From: JAAEQG01 sp043803085
GTDB taxonomy: Bacteria > Planctomycetota > Phycisphaerae > UBA1845
NCBI GenBank assembly: GCA_043803085.1
Contig: JAZDKM010000300.1
Span: 1 to 7,722 of the forward strand
Direction of reading: 5' to 3'
DNA length: 7,722 bases
The position numbers and the translations under genes were made by a program. Below, one piece after another: positions 5,314 to 7,722 of the stretch (within the stretch, counting starts at the first letter, position 1; the number at the start of each line of letters is the position of its first letter). The notes under the pieces were generated by a model. The model was not told where the DNA came from. It did no database searches and saw only the letters and a list, made by a program, of their open reading frames with translations.

Positions 5314-5487
5314 TCAATTCGGAGTGGTGGCCTCCCGACCGGGACGCACCGTGCACTTTCCCACCACCGCCGGCCCCAATGGTACAGGTGGACGCCCGCC
5401 GCCGACCCGGCCGAGTCCCATCACGACCACGCGACGGTTGGCGAATCCTTCGTTCGTCGCTTCACGATCCCTCTTGTCCGTTGACAT
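5314..5487 (-). pseudogene. murD-like N-terminal remnant
   Basis: An ATG at 5487 opens 57 codons. Residues 15-31 read FANRRVVVMGLGRVGGG, which strongly resembles the N-terminal Rossmann loop of MurD (UDP-N-acetylmuramoylalanine-D-glutamate ligase, peptidoglycan synthesis) in planctomycetes, where MGLGRFGGG is usual. After the glycines the frame loses similarity (RPPVPLGPAVVG) and ends at TGA 5316-5314. A palindromic stretch lies where the similarity ends. A functional MurD has about 450 residues, so only the first few percent survive. It could alternatively be a chance or other Rossmann N-terminus. Confidence 0.45.
5324..5367. repeat. Nested palindromic element in the murD-like remnant
   Basis: Outer arms GTGGTGG (5324-5330) and CCACCAC (5361-5367) enclose a tight stem TCCCG-ac-CGGGA (5333-5344) and the self-complementary GTGCAC (5351-5356). 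It begins close to where murD similarity stops. Confidence 0.45.
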
Positions 5488-5992
5488 TGCTTGTCACTTC
5501 CGCCGTTGCTCGTGGTAAGGCGGGCGCCGCATCACGGCAAAAGGGTTGATCGCTTGAAATCCTTTAGTCTCCGAGCGCGCGCCATGAGCTATGCATGGGC
5601 TTTATTGCCGATGCCGCCGGTGCGCGCCTCCACCCCCAAAGTGTCGGCCCTCGTCGCCATTGCATCTTGGGACCAGAACATGCGTTTTGCCAAACGAAGC
5701 CATTTTGCCGGAGGCCGGGCTTCTAGCATGCCCTCACTTGGCGCCTGCCTCCGAGGCGTAAGTCAGCGTTGAGGTTACCGCAAACCAGCTTGCAGAAAAG
5801 GAGCCAGGCGCAGAGAAACAGAAATTACCAAACGAACCCATTTGCAAGTGGTACTTTAATCCCGTTCGGACCCCCACTGTGTGAAACCTTCCGGTTGATG
5901 GTTATTGCCAAACGCCACATAGTACAAAATAAAGTACGGCTTTTCAAGAGAAACCCGACCGCAAGCCTCGGATTCTTGTACATGTTTTGGGA
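5488..5992. other. About 500 bp without a convincing gene, with short dispersed repeats
   Basis: Short open frames exist on both strands but none has a ribosome-binding site plus recognisable protein. The clearest signal is a motif around CCAAACGAAGCCATTT, occurring at 5685-5707, 5825-5845 and, shortened, 5905-5920. Read as protein, the copies give FAKRSHF, NYQTNPF and IAKRH. On the minus strand a 30-codon frame (ATG near 5680) reads ADTLGVEARTGGIGNKAHA, which looks protein-like but I cannot assign it. Base composition becomes less GC-rich towards 6000. Confidence 0.45.
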
Positions 5993-6020
5993 TTGACACG
6001 AAATGGATCGTGTCTTATTC
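5993..6020 (+). promoter_or_regulatory. Candidate promoter overlapped by an inverted repeat
   Basis: TTGACA (5993-5998) is followed after 16 bp by TTATTC (6015-6020), an imperfect sigma-70-like pair. A perfect 7-bp inverted repeat, GACACGA-n6-TCGTGTC, spans 5995-6014 and overlaps the -35 box, as an operator would. It is the best promoter candidate for the protease gene at 6201, leaving a leader of about 170 nt. Confidence 0.35.
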
Positions 6021-6150
6021 CTGGGACAATGTTATAGGATCGAGAGGGAGGTGCGTCCGTCATATAACGGCGCACCGGGGCTGTCCGGAAAACTGACGTT
6101 GGGGAGCGAGAGAGACACCTGTGCGGCGTGCTCTCTCTTTGTTTTGAGGG
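6021..6150 (+). promoter_or_regulatory. Structured 5' leader with terminator-like hairpin
   Basis: One hairpin pairs GTGCGTCCGT (6051-6060) with ACGGCGCAC (6067-6075). A second pairs GAGAGAGACAC (6108-6118) with GTGCTCTCTC (6128-6137), with one bulged A, and is followed by TTTGTTTTG, like an intrinsic terminator or attenuator. It matches no riboswitch class I can recognise. It lies 51 bp ahead of the ribosome-binding region of the protease gene. Confidence 0.4.
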
Positions 6151-6200
6151 CAATTCGGAGAAAGGTCAGGTTTTCTACTCGATTCAGGGGAGATGAACTC

Positions 6201-6986
6201 ATGAAGCTCACAAAGATGGTTGGAGTGGCGTTGGTGGCTGTGGTAATGGCTCTACCCATGACGGCTGCTGCCAGTACTTATTTACCTTATGGTGCTTCAT
6301 GGCGTGACGCCAATAAGGACTGGTTGGGTGATGACGACCTGCTGTGTTGGGCAGGGGCTGCGTCGAATATCCTATCATGGGGCAATTGGGGTACAGCTGC
6401 CTTTCCTGATGAACATGTTATATTTGATGATTTTGAGGCTCATTGGACTGACCAAGGAAGCTGGCCGTCTGTTGCTTGGCAGTGGTGGCTTAATGGGACC
6501 CATCCGGAGACATATCCATACGGGCCTGAGTGGGCGACTGTCAATGTGCCTGGTGGTGGCGGCCACTGGCCAGAACTAAATTTCTCTGGCTATTTCAGTG
6601 AGTGTTGGGATGATAATCTGGCTATGTCAGCAATAGATTCGTATCTCCACGCTGGATATGGTGTGACCCTGGGGATTTATGACGGGGGCCATGCTATCAC
6701 TGTCTGGGGATATGAGTATGATACCAATGATCCTAATTATTACGAGGGGATCTATATTACCGACACAGACGACGGCGCATATCAGTTAGCATACTATCCA
6801 GTCTCTTGGGACATTGCAAATACCTGGTGGGACATAGGTGGTGGTTACGGCGGTTGGCATATTCAAGCAGTGCAGGCTCTTCTTCCTGTCCCCGAACCCT
6901 CGACTTTGCTTGTGCTTGGCTCCGGGCTTGTAGGGATAATTGTCTTTGGGAGAAAGAGGCGGTCGGAAAGGCGTAAGGAACTCTAA
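6201..6986 (+). CDS. Secreted IdeS/Mac-1-like cysteine protease with PEP-CTERM anchor
   Basis: The product is 261 residues. The ATG at 6201 is chosen because AGGGGAG stands upstream and a signal peptide follows at once (MKLTKMVGVALVAVVMALPM, cleavage near TAAA). The mature part carries DANKDWLGDDDLLCWAGAAS with K39 and C49, GGHAITVWGYEYD with H164, and IYITDTDD with D188 and D190. These align by eye with the IdeS (peptidase family C66) motifs DATKTFNGKDDLLC, HVINLWGADFD and YVTDSD, including the identical 10-residue Lys-to-Cys spacing. The C-terminus is a PEP-CTERM signal: VPEPST (230-235), a hydrophobic helix, then RKRRSERR, normally processed by exosortase. The substrate is unknown; IgG cleavage cannot be assumed. 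The gene looks less GC-rich than its neighbours and is followed by an attC-like site, suggesting acquisition. Confidence 0.75.
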   Translation: MKLTKMVGVALVAVVMALPMTAAASTYLPYGASWRDANKDWLGDDDLLCWAGAASNILSWGNWGTAAFPDEHVIFDDFEAHWTDQGSWPSVAWQWWLNGTHPETYPYGPEWATVNVPGGGGHWPELNFSGYFSECWDDNLAMSAIDSYLHAGYGVTLGIYDGGHAITVWGYEYDTNDPNYYEGIYITDTDDGAYQLAYYPVSWDIANTWWDIGGGYGGWHIQAVQALLPVPEPSTLLVLGSGLVGIIVFGRKRRSERRKEL

Positions 6987-7009
6987 AGGAGAGGCAGGCA
7001 GCCAACTCC

Positions 7010-7076
7010 GCCTAACATTTCGCTCAAGCTGACGGATTACCCGCTGCGCGGCTAAGCCGCAGCTTAGCGCTGGCGA
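7010..7076 (+). other. Integron attC-like recombination site, degenerate at one end
   Basis: GCCTAAC (7010-7016) fits the attC R'' box RYYYAAC. It is followed by CTCAAGCTGACGG (L''-like, 7023-7035), a GC-rich central part containing CGCGGCTAAGCCG, and CCGCAGCTTAG (L'-like, 7057-7067), which pairs imperfectly with L''. The final R' box, expected GTTRRRY, is not intact: GCTGGCG is the nearest. The order and the position just after a plus-strand stop codon are those of a gene cassette's 3' end. Confidence 0.5.
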
Positions 7077-7121
7077 TGGGGGGATGGAAGCTATTGCTGT
7101 AGACTTTTGTGGGACGGGTTC

Positions 7122-7196
7122 TCACTTCCCGCTCATCATGCCGCCGTAACCGCCGCGGTGCATGTGACCCATGGGGCCGCCGTTGAGCATGTGCAT
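7122..7196 (-). pseudogene. Met/Gly/His-rich C-terminal tail remnant
   Basis: On the minus strand 24 codons from the ATG at 7196 end at TGA 7124-7122 and include GGPMGHMHRGGYGGMMSG. The composition is like metal-binding or low-complexity C-terminal tails. Upstream the frame is closed by a TAG after about nine codons, so it is either a tiny gene or the detached tail of a longer one, perhaps the fragment at 7211-7531. Function cannot be assigned. Confidence 0.3.
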
Positions 7197-7210
7197 CTGC
7201 GTCCCCTCAC

Positions 7211-7531
7211 TTAGAGGCTACCCCAACAACAGGGGTAAAAGTCTCGTATCCATCGGCGATACAATAGGTTATGACTGATATTGGGATAGGCTCTTAGCAG
7301 GATCAGTTCCTCGGTATCCCCATCCCCGTCGAGATCGTCCGCGTCCGGGGTGAGGAGAAGCTCGAGAGTCCGAAAGGTGACGCAGCTCGTTTTCGTCTCG
7401 GGTTTCCATCCTGGCCCGTCGCGAAGTCCCAGGGAGACGACATGCGTCCCCTTCTCCAGCCTTTGCGGCCCCGCGTTCCCGGCCCTATACTGGTAATAAA
7501 GATTCGTTGACCGGCCCTTGCCGCCGGAGCA
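7211..7531 (-). pseudogene. Internal fragment of an unidentified protein with an acidic DxDGDGD motif
   Basis: The minus-strand frame is open between TGA 7534-7532 and TAA 7213-7211 and has no ATG. From about 7516 to 7286 it reads like real protein: YYQYRAGNAGPQRLEKGTH, then VVSLGLRDGPGWKPETKT, then TLELLLTPDADDLDGDGD and TEELILLRA. Third codon positions are mostly G or C. The DxDGDGD stretch resembles calcium-binding loops. After 7286 the sequence becomes AT-richer and palindromic (GTATC/GATAC at 7246-7262) and no longer looks coding. Both ends are missing, and the 5' side runs into the rhomboid gene. Confidence 0.4.
7463..7491 (+). promoter_or_regulatory. Candidate promoter of the rhomboid gene
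   Basis: TTGCGG (7463-7468) and TATACT (7486-7491) are separated by 17 bp, a good sigma-70-like pair, 42 bp ahead of the rhomboid ATG. It overlaps the minus-strand gene fragment, which would fit that fragment being a dead gene. Confidence 0.45.
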
Positions 7532-7533
7532 TC

Positions 7534-7722
7534 ATGATCCCGATCCGAACCGAAACGTCCGTCAAAGCCACGCCGTGGGTAAACTATGCGCTCATCGCGG
7601 CTAACATTCTGGTGTACTTCGTCTTCGACTACACCCACAACCAGGCTCTGGCACAGTTCAAGGACGAAAACCTGATCCTGCGGGCTGACTGGCCGCGGCT
7701 GTATCAGTTCTTCACCTACCAG
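7534..7722 (+). CDS. Rhomboid-family intramembrane serine protease, N-terminal part
   Basis: Sixty-three codons run to the window edge. The product starts MIPIRTETSVKATPWVNYAL, the typical short cytoplasmic N-terminus of bacterial rhomboids (MIPxR...). A first membrane segment, about residues 18-31 (ALIAANILVYFVFD), follows. The RLYQFFTYQ at the edge matches the conserved segment just before the second helix, which is usually followed by FLH. The catalytic Ser and His lie beyond the window. Rhomboids cleave membrane proteins within the bilayer; the substrate is unknown. GGAG lies 4 bp ahead of the ATG, closer than usual. Confidence 0.8.
   Translation, partial: MIPIRTETSVKATPWVNYALIAANILVYFVFDYTHNQALAQFKDENLILRADWPRLYQFFTYQ

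Noticed and set aside
5491..5996. Two plus-strand frames of 93 and 75 codons
   Set aside because: Their only recurrent content is the short repeat translated as KRSHF or NYQTNPF, and no ribosome-binding site or domain is seen.
6021..6100. Known c-di-GMP riboswitch in the protease leader
   Set aside because: I looked for the conserved core of that class and did not find it; only generic hairpins can be supported.
6003..6200. N-terminal extension of the protease gene from the ATG at 6003
   Set aside because: It would place 66 residues without similarity before a textbook signal peptide. The ATG at 6201 has its own ribosome-binding site, and the interval contains hairpins instead.
7303..7638. 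111-codon minus-strand frame
   Set aside because: It overlaps the rhomboid start and is a shadow of a better minus-strand frame (7211-7531). The peptide is basic and low in information.

Overview
The window looks like an accessory stretch of a GC-rich planctomycete-type chromosome, most likely Phycisphaerae-like. This is inferred from a PEP-CTERM sorting signal, kelch-type and other secreted-type protein fragments, and a very high density of short GC-rich palindromes of the REP type. No rRNA or tRNA is present to confirm the taxon.

Layout. From 1 to about 1850 on the minus strand lies a broken secreted-protein locus. A kelch-type N-terminus (1636-1847) and a C-terminal coding segment (1-926, running off the window) are separated by palindromic repeats and a 5'-truncated IS200-like Y1 transposase (1077-1442). 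The C-terminal segment has no stop for over 300 codons although it is tiled with palindromes. Then come two minus-strand housekeeping-like genes, a PAP2-family lipoprotein (1981-3135) and a YbaK-type aminoacyl-tRNA deacylase (3183-3641). They diverge from an inositol-monophosphatase-family gene (3800-4645, plus). That gene converges on a GNAT acetyltransferase (4791-5234, minus), and a nested palindrome (4666-4763) fills the gap. Upstream of the GNAT gene is a short murD-like remnant (5314-5487) and then about 500 bp without a convincing gene, holding a short repeated motif.

The gene at 6201-6986 (plus) is the most notable. It encodes a secreted protein with an IdeS/Mac-1-like cysteine protease signature (Lys-Cys-His-Asp) and a PEP-CTERM anchor. 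It has a long structured leader, looks less GC-rich than its neighbours, and is followed 23 bp later by an integron attC-like site. Downstream are two gene remnants on the minus strand and the start of a rhomboid protease gene (7534 to the window end).

The two strongest leads are palindromic repeats that insert into coding sequence without closing the frame, next to a Y1 transposase, and an IdeS-like PEP-CTERM protease that may have arrived as an integron-type cassette. No complete multi-gene system is visible.
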